Shown piece by piece: positions 8,283 through 18,700 of a stretch of DNA of 64,000 bases. Source of the DNA: UBA1413 sp964567485. Its GTDB lineage: Bacteria > Bacteroidota > Bacteroidia > Bacteroidales > Prolixibacteraceae. Numbering within the stretch: the first letter of the stretch is position 1; the number at the start of each line of letters is the position of its first letter. The stretch is from assembly GCA_964567485.1 (NCBI GenBank), contig CAZMMX010000003.1, forward strand, positions 62,001 through 126,000, read 5' to 3'. A model generated the notes under the pieces. That model was not told the origin of the DNA. It did no database searches and saw only the letters and a program-made list of their open reading frames with translations. The position numbers and the translations under genes are program-made.

Positions 8283-9389
8283 TCAGGATAAGGCGAATTC
8301 CCAAAGGGTGTCGTCCTCATAGGCCTGGTTGCGATACCGGGGGATAAATCCTGCATCGCGGATCGCCTGTTGTATTCCTTCTGCATCAAAACTGTAGCGG
8401 GCCCCCGCTTTGGAGACTACGTTTTCCTCCATCATGATGGAGCCGAAGTCGTTGGCCCCGGCATGGAGGGCGAGTTGGCCCGTTACAGCCCCCACCGTAA
8501 GCCAGGAAGCCTGAATATTGGAGATGTTGTGGAGCATCAGCCTGCTGATGGCCACCAACCGCAGGTAGTCATGGGCGGTACTGCGGTTGCGTATTCCCTG
8601 CTTTTGAAGCTGCGTTCCCTCATCCATGAATGGCCAGGGCACAAAAGTGACAAAACCACAGGCCCCGTCAGGCTTCTCACTTTGGAGCTTCCGCAGATGG
8701 TCGAGGTGTTCTATCCTCTCCCGGGGGGTTTCGATGTGGCCATACATCATGGTCGCCGACGTCACCAGGTGCATGCGGTGGGCCTCCCGCATCACGTCAA
8801 GCCACTCCCCCGTTTTGCACTTCCCGGGGGAGATGATGCCCCGCACCCTGTCGGAAAGAATTTCAGCCCCGGCACCCGGAAGACTCTCCATGCCTGCCGC
8901 GACCAGCTCCTCAAGGATATAACGATAGCTCTTCCGCTCCTTGCGGGCGATGAAGACCACTTCCGGAGGCCCCAGAGCATGAAGCTTCAGCTGGGGAAAC
9001 CTCTCCTTCAGCTGCCGGAACAGGGTGGTATAAAAGTCAAGACCCAATTGGGGATGCATCCCCCCCTGCAGGAGCACCTGACGGCCTCCGGCCTTGAAAA
9101 GCTCTTCGATTTTCAGAAAATAGTCGTCAAGAGTGGTGATGTAAGCCGCCTCATCCCCTTTTTTGCAGTGGAAATTACAAAACTGGCACCCCGATATGCA
9201 AACATTGGTAATATTGATGTTCCGGTCGATGATCCATCCCACCCTGTCTCCCGGAATCTTGCGCCTGCGCACCTCATCGGCGGCAGCCATCAGCTCTCCC
9301 CCGGGGGCCTTTTCATACAGCCAGAGCCCCTCATCCACACTCAGCTCCTCACCCTCCAGCGCCCTGCACAGCAGCTTGTCACACTTCAT
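8283..9389 (-). CDS. mqnC: Cyclic dehypoxanthinyl futalosine synthase (radical SAM, menaquinone pathway)
   Basis: 368 residues. The radical SAM cluster motif CISGCQFCNF (CxxxCxxC) is near residue 63, followed by LLQGGMHPQLGLDFY, LHALGPPE and GMESLPGAGAEIL, the combination I associate with MqnC rather than the related MqnE or CofH enzymes. MqnC cyclises dehypoxanthine futalosine in the futalosine route to menaquinone. The ATG at 9389 starts MKCDKLLCRALEGEEL, a normal N-terminus. The other mqn genes are not in the window. Confusion with MqnE is the main alternative. Confidence 0.85.
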   Translation of the reverse strand: MKCDKLLCRALEGEELSVDEGLWLYEKAPGGELMAAADEVRRRKIPGDRVGWIIDRNINITNVCISGCQFCNFHCKKGDEAAYITTLDDYFLKIEELFKAGGRQVLLQGGMHPQLGLDFYTTLFRQLKERFPQLKLHALGPPEVVFIARKERKSYRYILEELVAAGMESLPGAGAEILSDRVRGIISPGKCKTGEWLDVMREAHRMHLVTSATMMYGHIETPRERIEHLDHLRKLQSEKPDGACGFVTFVPWPFMDEGTQLQKQGIRNRSTAHDYLRLVAISRLMLHNISNIQASWLTVGAVTGQLALHAGANDFGSIMMEENVVSKAGARYSFDAEGIQQAIRDAGFIPRYRNQAYEDDTLWEFALS

Positions 9390-9547
9390 CTGTATATAAT
9401 ATTTAGTTACGATGGTAAATTACGTGAAACAGAGGGTAACCCCTGAAATCCGGCAGTCCCAGGCCGCCAGGCCGGAATGGCACCATCATTTGCCTCATAC
9501 AAACCTGGCATCATGATTATTCCCTTTGTTCATTTCCGCGCAACAGT

Positions 9548-9577
9548 TTTACCATCCCCACGTTTTTGCTACATTTA
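9548..9577 (+). promoter_or_regulatory. Candidate promoter for the M17 aminopeptidase gene
   Basis: TTT at 9548-9550, a 19-base spacer, then TACATTTA (9570-9577), one base from TAnnTTTG. Lies 47 bases before the ATG. Confidence 0.35.
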
Positions 9578-9623
9578 GGCTCTCAAAATCATTTTACTGA
9601 CACCATAATAACCAGGAACCACT

Positions 9624-11042
9624 ATGCTCACAAAAGTTTCAAAAATAACGGATATTCCGGAAAATAGTACTCTGGCGCTTCTCTTTAGTGACTGGGACCA
9701 GCTTCCCATGGCACTGACGGCCGATGAGAAGACCCGCTGGGAGAGACAGCCGGCGAAGACTGATTTTCTGCTGTTGCACAGGCTACCGCGTTTTATATTT
9801 CTGTTCCGGGTCGATGCTTCCAAAGGTGAAGCGGCCCTGAGAGAGAGCTGCCGTAAGGCCGGTGCCGCCTATATGGATGCTGTCAAACAGGAAAAACAGG
9901 AAAACGTAGCCATCGTCGGACTTACCGCTCCCGGAAACACCCTAGCATTCACAGAGGGATTTCTGTTGGCGGGCTACTCTTTTTCACGCTATAAGAAGGA
10001 AAAGGAGGATTTCACACCCCGGGAGGCCGGGGTGGCAGACCCCGGAATAACGCCGGAAGAACTCACAGAACTGGAAATCGTCACAGCAAGTGTTTTCTGG
10101 GCACGGGATCTGGTCAATGAGCCCCTGTCGCAAATGACGGCGGTGGACCTGGCAGAAGCGGTAAGTAGTGAGGCTGCAAAGGCGGGGGTGACCACCGAGG
10201 TGTTCCACAAGCAGAAAATCGAAGCCCTCAGAATGGGCGGACTCCTGGCCGTCAACCGGGGAAGCGTGGACCCTCCCACTTTTACAGTCATGGAATATAA
10301 GCCCCAGGGCCATACCAATGAGAAGCCTGTGGTACTGGTGGGCAAAGGGGTTGTTTTTGACACGGGAGGCCTCAGCCTGAAGCCTACTCCCCGGTCCATG
10401 GATTATATGAAAAGCGACATGGCGGGAGCTGCTGCCATTGCGGCATCCATCATCGCCGCGGCACATGCCGGCCTCCCCCTTCACCTGATAGGCCTGATCC
10501 CCGCCACCGATAACCGTCCCGACGGCAATGCCATCACCCCGGGAGAGGTGATCACCATGGTTGACGGCACCACCGTGGAGGTCCTGAATACCGACGCCGA
10601 AGGACGCCTTCTCCTGGCCGACGCCCTGAGCTACGCCCGCCAATACGACCCCATGCTGGTCATCGACGTGGCCACCCTCACCGGAGGAGCCGTTATCATC
10701 GCGGGGACTCACGGAATTTGCGCCATGTCGGAGAGTCCCCTTTTTATGCAGACACTCAGGGAATCAGGGGAAGAAGTCTATGAAAGAATCATGGAACTCC
10801 CCCTCTGGGAGGAGTTCGCCCAGTCGCTCAAATCCGACATCGCCGACCTCTCCAACGTGGGAGGCCGGGAAGGCCAAACCATCGTAGCCGCGAAATTTCT
10901 CCAGCACTTCACCGCATACCCATGGATACACCTCGACATTGCAGGCCCCTCCTTTCTCTTTGAACGTGACGGATACCGCCCCAAAGGAGCCACGGGAAAC
11001 GCCGTCCGCCTCCTTTACCACTTCTTGAAAAAATGTAAATAA
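9624..11042 (+). CDS. pepA: Leucyl aminopeptidase, M17 family
   Basis: 472 residues. The C-terminal catalytic domain (about 160-472) has VGKGVVFDTGGLSLKP, SDMAGAAA and NTDAEGRLLLADAL, which contain the Lys, Asp and Glu ligands of the two metal ions in M17 peptidases. The N-terminal 150 residues form the usual non-catalytic alpha/beta domain, here poorly conserved. It removes N-terminal amino acids from peptides in the cytoplasm; there is no signal peptide. It is divergent from mqnC across 234 bases. The 3' end probably overlaps the -33 element of the pdxA promoter. Confidence 0.93.
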   Translation: MLTKVSKITDIPENSTLALLFSDWDQLPMALTADEKTRWERQPAKTDFLLLHRLPRFIFLFRVDASKGEAALRESCRKAGAAYMDAVKQEKQENVAIVGLTAPGNTLAFTEGFLLAGYSFSRYKKEKEDFTPREAGVADPGITPEELTELEIVTASVFWARDLVNEPLSQMTAVDLAEAVSSEAAKAGVTTEVFHKQKIEALRMGGLLAVNRGSVDPPTFTVMEYKPQGHTNEKPVVLVGKGVVFDTGGLSLKPTPRSMDYMKSDMAGAAAIAASIIAAAHAGLPLHLIGLIPATDNRPDGNAITPGEVITMVDGTTVEVLNTDAEGRLLLADALSYARQYDPMLVIDVATLTGGAVIIAGTHGICAMSESPLFMQTLRESGEEVYERIMELPLWEEFAQSLKSDIADLSNVGGREGQTIVAAKFLQHFTAYPWIHLDIAGPSFLFERDGYRPKGATGNAVRLLYHFLKKCK

Positions 11043-11055
11043 AAGCGTAAATTTG
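11024..11055 (+). promoter_or_regulatory. Promoter for pdxA-ruvA-sprA (TTG, 21 bp, TAAATTTG)
   Basis: TTG (11024-11026), a 21-base spacer and TAAATTTG (11048-11055) give both elements of the Bacteroidota housekeeping promoter. It begins inside the last codons of the aminopeptidase gene, 40 bases before pdxA. Confidence 0.6.
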
Positions 11056-11094
11056 CCCGCTCTGCACGAGAAAAATATCTAATTATCAGCAATT

Positions 11095-12195
11095 ATGGTT
11101 TACAATTCAAAAATAAAGGTGGGCATTACCCACGGCGACATCAACGGCATTGGTTATGAAGTGATTATCAAAACCCTGATGGAGCCCAGGATCCTTGAGA
11201 TGTGCACACCCATTATTTACGGCTCAGCCAAGGTGGCCGCATACCACCGCAAGGCGCTGAACGTGGAGAACGTCAGTTTTAACCATGTGCGTAATCCCCA
11301 GGAGGCTTCCCTGAACAAGGCGAACATTATCAACTGTATTGATGAGAATATCAGGGTGGAACTGGGTAAGTCGACACCTTCGGCAGGAGAGTCATCGCTG
11401 ATGGCTCTGGAGAGAGCCGTGGACGATATCCAAAAGGGACACATCGATGTTTTGGTGACTGCCCCCATTAACAAGTACAATATCCAAAGCAGCCAGTTTG
11501 CCTTTCCCGGCCATACCGAGTACCTGGCCCAGGAATTCAAGACCGACGATGTGGTGATGATGATGGTGAGTGAGAACCTTAGGGTAGGGGTCGTCACGGG
11601 GCATATTCCCCTGGCCGATGTTCCGCGGCAGATCACCCGTAAGAAGATCCTCTCCAGGATCAGGGTCATCCACCGCAGCCTGCTTGAAGATTTCCAGATC
11701 ACCAACCCGCGCATTGCCGTGCTGGGCATCAATCCTCATGCCGGAGACACCGGCCTTATCGGCAAGGAAGAACAGGAAATCATTATTCCGGCGTTGGAAC
11801 AGGCCCGTAATGAAGGGATTACCGCTATGGGACCCTATCCCTCCGACGGATTCTGGGGTTCTGGGAACTACGCCCACTTCGACGCCATTCTGGCCATGTA
11901 CCACGATCAGGGATTGATTCCCTTCAAGCTGATCTCCTTTGAAAGAGGCGTCAACTATACCGCAGGCCTCCCGGTGGTGAGAACCTCCCCGGCCCACGGC
12001 ACCGCCTACGACATCGCCGGCGAAGACAAAGCCTCCCCCGACTCCTTCAGGGAAGCCCTCTACCTGGCCATCGACATTTACAAAAACCGCCAGATATACA
12101 AGGAGATCGCCCGCGATCCCCTCAAAAAATTCGACATCAACCCCAACCAGGTCGACGAAAACATCGAACTCGGCGAAAGCGAAGATACACTCTGA
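11095..12195 (+). CDS. pdxA: 4-hydroxythreonine-4-phosphate dehydrogenase
   Basis: 366 residues, slightly longer than the E. coli protein, typical of Bacteroidota. Conserved blocks are GITHGDINGIGYEVI near the N-terminus, TAPINKYNI, FPGHTEYLA with the metal-binding His, NPHAGDTG and MYHDQGLIPFK. PdxA oxidises 4-phosphohydroxy-L-threonine in the DXP-independent pyridoxal phosphate pathway. ruvA starts 10 bases after its stop, and sprA follows ruvA, so the three are probably one transcript from the promoter at 11024-11055. The enzyme uses NAD and a divalent metal. Confidence 0.95.
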   Translation: MVYNSKIKVGITHGDINGIGYEVIIKTLMEPRILEMCTPIIYGSAKVAAYHRKALNVENVSFNHVRNPQEASLNKANIINCIDENIRVELGKSTPSAGESSLMALERAVDDIQKGHIDVLVTAPINKYNIQSSQFAFPGHTEYLAQEFKTDDVVMMMVSENLRVGVVTGHIPLADVPRQITRKKILSRIRVIHRSLLEDFQITNPRIAVLGINPHAGDTGLIGKEEQEIIIPALEQARNEGITAMGPYPSDGFWGSGNYAHFDAILAMYHDQGLIPFKLISFERGVNYTAGLPVVRTSPAHGTAYDIAGEDKASPDSFREALYLAIDIYKNRQIYKEIARDPLKKFDINPNQVDENIELGESEDTL

Positions 12196-12205
12196 ACCAT
12201 AAGCC

Positions 12206-12787
12206 ATGTATGAATTCATAGAGGGGGAAATTACAGAATTAAACCCGGCATTTGCGGTGTTCAGAACTGGAGGGGTAGGCTACCTCCTCCATATTTCCCT
12301 GAATACCTATTCGGCCCTGAACGGGAAAAAGGAGGTCCGCATATACACCCATTACATCGTCAGGGAAGATGCCCACCTTCTGTATGGATTCGCCGGTAAA
12401 CCGGAAAGGGAACTCTTCAGGAGCCTCCTTTCGGTCAATGGGGTGGGTGCTGCCACCGCCCTGATGATGCTTTCCTCGCTCTCCCCCGACGAGGTCATAG
12501 CGGCCATCGCCGCCGAAAACGTCACGCTTCTCAAGTCGGTCAAGGGCATAGGAATCAAAACAGCACAAAGGATCATCATCGACCTCAAGGATAAGCTGGC
12601 CAAAGTCGCTCCGTCAGAACAAATTTTGATCCCCGGAGACAATACCACCCGCAACGAAGCGTTATCAGCATTGGTAATGCTCGGTTTCGGCAGAAAAGAG
12701 GCAGAAACGGCACTGGCCAAGGTGTGCAGGGAAAACCCGAACGCCGGCGTGGAGACCATGATCAAGCTTACACTAAAAAGGTTATAA
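12206..12787 (+). CDS. ruvA: Holliday junction branch migration protein RuvA
   Basis: 193 residues with the three RuvA parts: an N-terminal OB fold (1-62) starting MYEFIEGEITELNPAFAVF, a double helix-hairpin-helix region (LLSVNGVGAATALMML and VKGIGIKTAQRIIIDLKDK, 70-135), and a C-terminal helical domain (150-193) that contacts RuvB. The tetramer holds the four-way junction for RuvBC. The sprA start codon comes 8 bases after its stop; the ruvA-sprA arrangement recurs across Bacteroidota in my recollection and supports both calls. Confidence 0.96.
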   Translation: MYEFIEGEITELNPAFAVFRTGGVGYLLHISLNTYSALNGKKEVRIYTHYIVREDAHLLYGFAGKPERELFRSLLSVNGVGAATALMMLSSLSPDEVIAAIAAENVTLLKSVKGIGIKTAQRIIIDLKDKLAKVAPSEQILIPGDNTTRNEALSALVMLGFGRKEAETALAKVCRENPNAGVETMIKLTLKRL

Positions 12788-12795
12788 CGATTTGG

Positions 12796-15700
12796 ATGAG
12801 ATTGCACAAGATCGTCAAAAACATACTGCTGCTCACTGTAATAGTTATCTTCTATACCCTCACCGGAGGGGTAGGGTCCAGGGCGGAGGTCAACCCCCGT
12901 TCTTCTTCCTGGGTTCCTGTTGAGAGGATTGCTGCTGCCGACACCACTGGCGGCGACACCCTCCTTCCTTTTCCTTTCCGCGACCAGCCGGCTTTTGGCC
13001 ATCCCGACAATCCCGATACCGCCTCCCTCTTCCTCAAAAAACCGGAAAACATCGACCGCCAGGTCGAATACGACCCGGTGACGGGCCAGTATGTCTTCTA
13101 CGAAAAAGTGGGCAGTCTCAACTACCGGCTGCCCCAGAGCATGTCGCTCAAAGATTACATCGACTACGACTTCCGCAAGTCGGTCAATGACTACTGGCGC
13201 CAGCGCCAAAATCTCTCGGAAATGGAAAAGACAGGCTCCCTGATCCCGGGACTGACCATCCAGAGTGAGGCTTTCAACATGATCTTCGGGGGCAACACCA
13301 TCAATATCAAGCCCCAGGGTTACGTGGAGGTGAGTTTCGGCTACCAGATGAATGAGACCGACAACCCCGCCATCCCCGAAAGGCTCCGTAAGGTCCCCAC
13401 CTTTGACTTCGACCAGAAAATCCAGATGAACGTCATGGGCCAAATCGGCACCAAGATGAACATGCGGGTCAACTACAACACCGAGGCGACCTTTGATTAC
13501 GAAAACAAGATGAACCTCGAATATACCGGCGAAGAGGATGAGATCATTAAAAGGATAGAAGCCGGAAATGTCTCCCTGCCCCTCAACGGGTCGCTAATCA
13601 CCGGAGCCTCCAACCTGTTCGGGGTGAAAGCCGAAATGCAGTTCGGAAAGCTGACCCTGACCACCCTCTTCTCACAGCACAAGGGGGAAACCAAAACCGT
13701 GGAAACAGAAGGAGGAGCCCAGGTGACCAATTTTGAAATTTCGGCCACCGAATACGATGCTAACCGTCATTTTTTCCTCTCCCACTATTTCCGTGACCAC
13801 TACGATGAGGCACTGGGCTCCCTTCCGGTCATCAGGTCGGGAGTGACCATCAATAAAATAGAGGTGTGGGTGACCAATAAATCGGGGAACTTCACCGAAT
13901 CAAGGAATATCCTGGCTCTTCAGGACCTCGGCGAACACGACCCCCACATTTACAATCCCGTGGCGGCGTTCCAGCAAACCCCGGGCCAGCCGTGGCCCGC
14001 GAGCCTCTACCCCAACAACGGGGCCAACGGGATGTACGGAGAAATGTCCACCACCTACGGCGACATCAGAAACATGCAGTCAATCACCCCGGTGATGGCC
14101 CAGTTCGGCAACGACTTCATGGGAGGCCGCGACTTCGAAAAAATAGAACAGGCACGTAAACTCACCGAATCAGAATATACCGTCAACCAGAAACTGGGAT
14201 ACATCTCCCTGAACAACGCCCTGAACAACGACGAAATCCTTGCCGTGGCCTTTAATTACACCGTCAACGGTCAGGTGTACCAGGTCGGCGAGTTCTCCAC
14301 CGACGGCATCGACGCCCCACAAACGCTGATCCTCAAGCTGATCAAGGGCACCAACCTCTCCCCCGGTCTTCCCACCTGGGATTTGATGATGAAAAACGTA
14401 TACAACCTGAATGCCTACCAGCTCACCAGCAGCGATTTCATCCTCAATGTAGTCTACATGAACGATTCCACCGGAACCTATATCAACTATATCCCGGCAG
14501 GAAGGATCAGAGGGCACATCCTGCTGAATGTCCTGAACCTCGACAAGCTCAACAAGCAGCAGGACCCTTACCATGACGGGGTATTTGACTATATTGAGGG
14601 GGTCACGGTCAACTCCTCCACAGGAAGGATCATTTTTCCCGTGCTGGAACCCTTTGGCCGCCACCTCGCCGATTCTCTCCAGGATGCGCAACTTGCCGAA
14701 ACATATACCTACCAGTCGCTCTACGATTCCACCCGCACCATTGCCGAGCAGGATGCCGAGCACAACAAGTTCAGGCTCACAGGAAGCTACAAGGGATCTT
14801 CGAGTTCCGACATCATGGTGGGATCCTTCAACCTGGCACAGGGGTCGGTAAAGGTGACGGCAGGAGGACGTGAATTGGTGGAAAATGTAGACTATACCGT
14901 CGATTACACATTGGGAAGGGTCACCGTGATCAACCCCGGCCTTCTGGAGGCGGGAACCCCCATCCAGGTATCTACCGAAAGTGAAGATCTCTTCTCGATG
15001 CAGCGGAAGAGCCTTCTGGGGGCCCATGCCAACTATGCCTTTTCCGACCGTTTCAACCTGGGAGCCACCGCCCTCTATATGCAGGAGAGGCCGCTGACCC
15101 AAAAGGTAGACTACGGCATGGATCCCATCTCCAACCTGATGCTGGGCTTCGATGCCCGCTTTTCCACGGAAAGCCAGCTCCTGACCAAAGCCATCGACAA
15201 ACTCCCCTTTATCAGCACCAAGGCTCCCTCGGCCATCGACTTCGAGGCGGAATTCGCCCAACTGATCCCCGGCCACTCCCGGGTTATCGAAAAGAGCGGA
15301 AATGCCTATGTCGACGACTTCGAAGGCACCAAAACCTCCATTGACCTGAAAGTCCGCCAGTCATGGGTCCTGGCCACCACACCCCAGCACCAGCCCCTCT
15401 TCCCCGAAGGAAACCTGGCCAACCAGAGGGAATACGGCTTCAACAGGGCCCTCCTCTCGTGGTATATCATCGACCCTCTTTTCTTACGCAGCAGCACCCT
15501 CACCCCGGGACATATCAAAAACGACAAGGACCAGCAGTCAAACCACCTGGTACGTGAAGTCTTCGAAAAGGAGATCTTCCCGGCCAAGGAATCACCGGTG
15601 GGAACCCCCACCAACATATCGATGTTTGACCTGGCCTTTTACCCCGCAGAAAAGGGACCCTATAACTTCGACACCCGCCCGTCGCTCTATTCTGCAGGGG

Positions 15701-18700
15701 TGACTGCCGACGGAACCCTCCGCGACCCGGCATCACGATGGGGCGGCATCATGCGCAAAATAGAAAACAGCGACTTCGAAACCGCCAATATCGAGTTCAT
15801 CGAGTTCTGGATGATGGACCCCTTTGTGAATGACTCCACAGGGCTGACTTCAGGAGGGGACCTTTACTTTAACCTGGGGGATATCTCGGAAGATATCCTC
15901 CGCGACGGCCGCAAGTCGTTCGAAAACGGGCTTCCCACCACCAGCCAGGTCACCAACATCGACACCACGGTGTGGGGAAGGGTCTCCACCCAGCAGATGC
16001 TCGTCAACGCCTTCGACAATAACCCGGGATCGCGGCAGTACCAGGACCTGGGAATGGACGGACTCAACGACGAAGACGAACAGAGCTTCTTCAACGATTA
16101 CCTCGAAGAACTCAGGAATGTCGTCTCCCAGGAGGTCTTCAACGAAATTTCAGGAGACCCCGCAAATGATAACTATCACTACTACAGGGGCGCCATCTAC
16201 GACGACCAGCAACTCTCCATCCTCGAAAGGTATAAACGCTACAGCGGCACCCAGGGCAACTCCCCAACCACGGAAATGTCACCCGAATCCTATCCCACCT
16301 CGGCCACCACGCTGCCCGACATGGAGGATATCAACAACGACAACACCCTCAACGAATACGAACGCTATTACCAATACCGGGTGAGCCTGCGCAGGGAAGA
16401 TATGGAGCTGGGAAAGAATTACATCAACGACATCAAGCAGAGCCGGGTGCAGCTAAAAAACGGAACCATCGGCGAGGTGAAATGGTACCAGTTCAAGATT
16501 CCCGTCAGGGAATACGACGACGTCTGGGGTAACATCTCCGATTTCAAGTCGATCCGTTTCATGAGGATGTTCATGAACGGTTTTGAAGATCCTGTAGTTC
16601 TGCGTTTTGCCACTCTTGACCTGGTGAGGGCCGACTGGCGCCGGTACACCCGCACCCTGACCGAAGAACCGGAAATCCCCGCATCGGTCAATGCCGCCTT
16701 TGACATTTCAGCCGTCAATATCGAGGAGAACGGCAGCAAGTCACCCGTCAACTATATCCTGCCTCCCGGCATCGACCGGGTCATTGACCCTGCCAATCCG
16801 CAATTGCGGCAGCTCAACGAACAGTCGATGGTCATGAAAGTCACCGAACTGGAGCAGGGCGACGCCCGTGCCGCCTATAAAAGCCTTTACATGGACTTCC
16901 GCCGCTACAAAAAACTGAAAATGGAAATCCACGCAGAAGCCCTGGAAGGCCATGCCCTGAAAGACGACGAACTGGTCTTCTTCATCAGGATGGGGTCTGA
17001 CTACAACTACAACTACTACGAGTATGAGATACCGCTGAAGCTGACCCCTGAAGGCCGCTACAACGGGGAGATCGAAGCCGACCGTTACGAGGTATGGCCC
17101 GATGCCAACCGCCTCGACGTGCCCCTGGAGCTCTTCACCAATGCCAAACTCGACAGGGATGCCGAAATGCGCAAGGCAGGATCACGCCTGAGAATTCAGG
17201 ATGTCTACGAACAGTACCACAGAGGGTGGAACGACAATAAAAACCTGGTGAAGGTGAAGGGTTCTCCCAACCTGGGGAATGTTCAGGTAATGATGATGGG
17301 TATCCGCCACAAAAAAAGGGACATCAACACCGGGCCCAAATCAGTGGAGGTATGGGTCAACGAATTGCGTCTCTCGGAATTTGACGAAAAAGGCGGATGG
17401 GCGGCCAATGCCCGTATGACGGCACGCCTGGCCGACCTGGGAACCGTGACCATGGCCGGAAGACACCGCTCCATGGGCTTCGGAAGCATCGAGCAGAATG
17501 TCAACCAGCGAAGCATCGACAACCTCACCGAATACGACATCGCCTCCTCCATCGACCTGGGCCGTTTCTTCCCCAGGGAAACAGGCGTCAACATCCCCCT
17601 CTATTATGGCTATTCGAAGAGCATGACCGAACCGAAATACGACCCCACCAACCCCGACATAGAACTCAAAACAAGCCTCGACCGCACCGAAACACGCCAT
17701 GAACGCGACTCCCTGCGCAATATCGCCCAGGATCTGGTGGTGCGTAAAAGCCTCAACTTCACCAATGTCAGGGTGGATCCCCAACAGGAAACCCCCAAAC
17801 CAGCCAGGTTATGGAGCCCCGGGAACTTCTCGGTGACTTACTCCTATAATGAGATCTTCAAACGGAATATCAACACCGAATATAACGTCGACAAGATCTA
17901 CCGGGGTATGTTTTCCTACAACTTCAACACCCGCCCTGAACTGTGGAGCCCTCTCTCCAAGGTGAAATTCCTCCAGAAAGGGCCCCTGAAGCTCCTCGGC
18001 GACTTCAACCTATACCCCCTGCCGACTCAGCTCTCGTTCCGCACCGACCTCTATCGCCGCTATAATGAAGTGCAGGCACGAAATATCACCAATCCGGGAC
18101 TTATCCTGCCCACCACGTTCGAGAAGGATTTCCTCTGGAACCGCAATTTCGACCTGGTCTATGACATCACGCGTAACCTGAAGGCCGACTTTTCATCACG
18201 GGGAACCTCACGCATCGATGAACCCGAAGGACGTTTTAACCGCCGCGACGACGACTATGAATGGAAACGGGACTCCATGGTAGCCAACCTGATAGCCCTG
18301 GGAAGACCCGTTCTCTACAACCACGATGTCAACATTACCTATACGGTACCGCTGAACCGTTTCAAGGCCCTTAACTTCCTGAATCTCAATGGCCGCTATA
18401 TGGGTTCTTACAACTGGCAGGCGGGACCTGTCACCGCTGACACCATCAGGCTCGGAAATATCATCCAGAATTCCCAGAACCTCACCCTCACCGGGAATGT
18501 CAGCCTGACCTCGCTCTACAATATGGTCCCCTACCTGAAAAATCTGGAAACCAAATTCCAGAATACCGGGCGTAGCCGTTACGGAGGGTATGGCGGACGT
18601 ACGACAACGCAGGGGTCATCGTCTTCGGGCCGCCGGGCCCAGCAGCAGGTAACCCCGCGGCCTGAGGTCAGGGAAGCTCCTGTTTTCAACCAGGCCAATG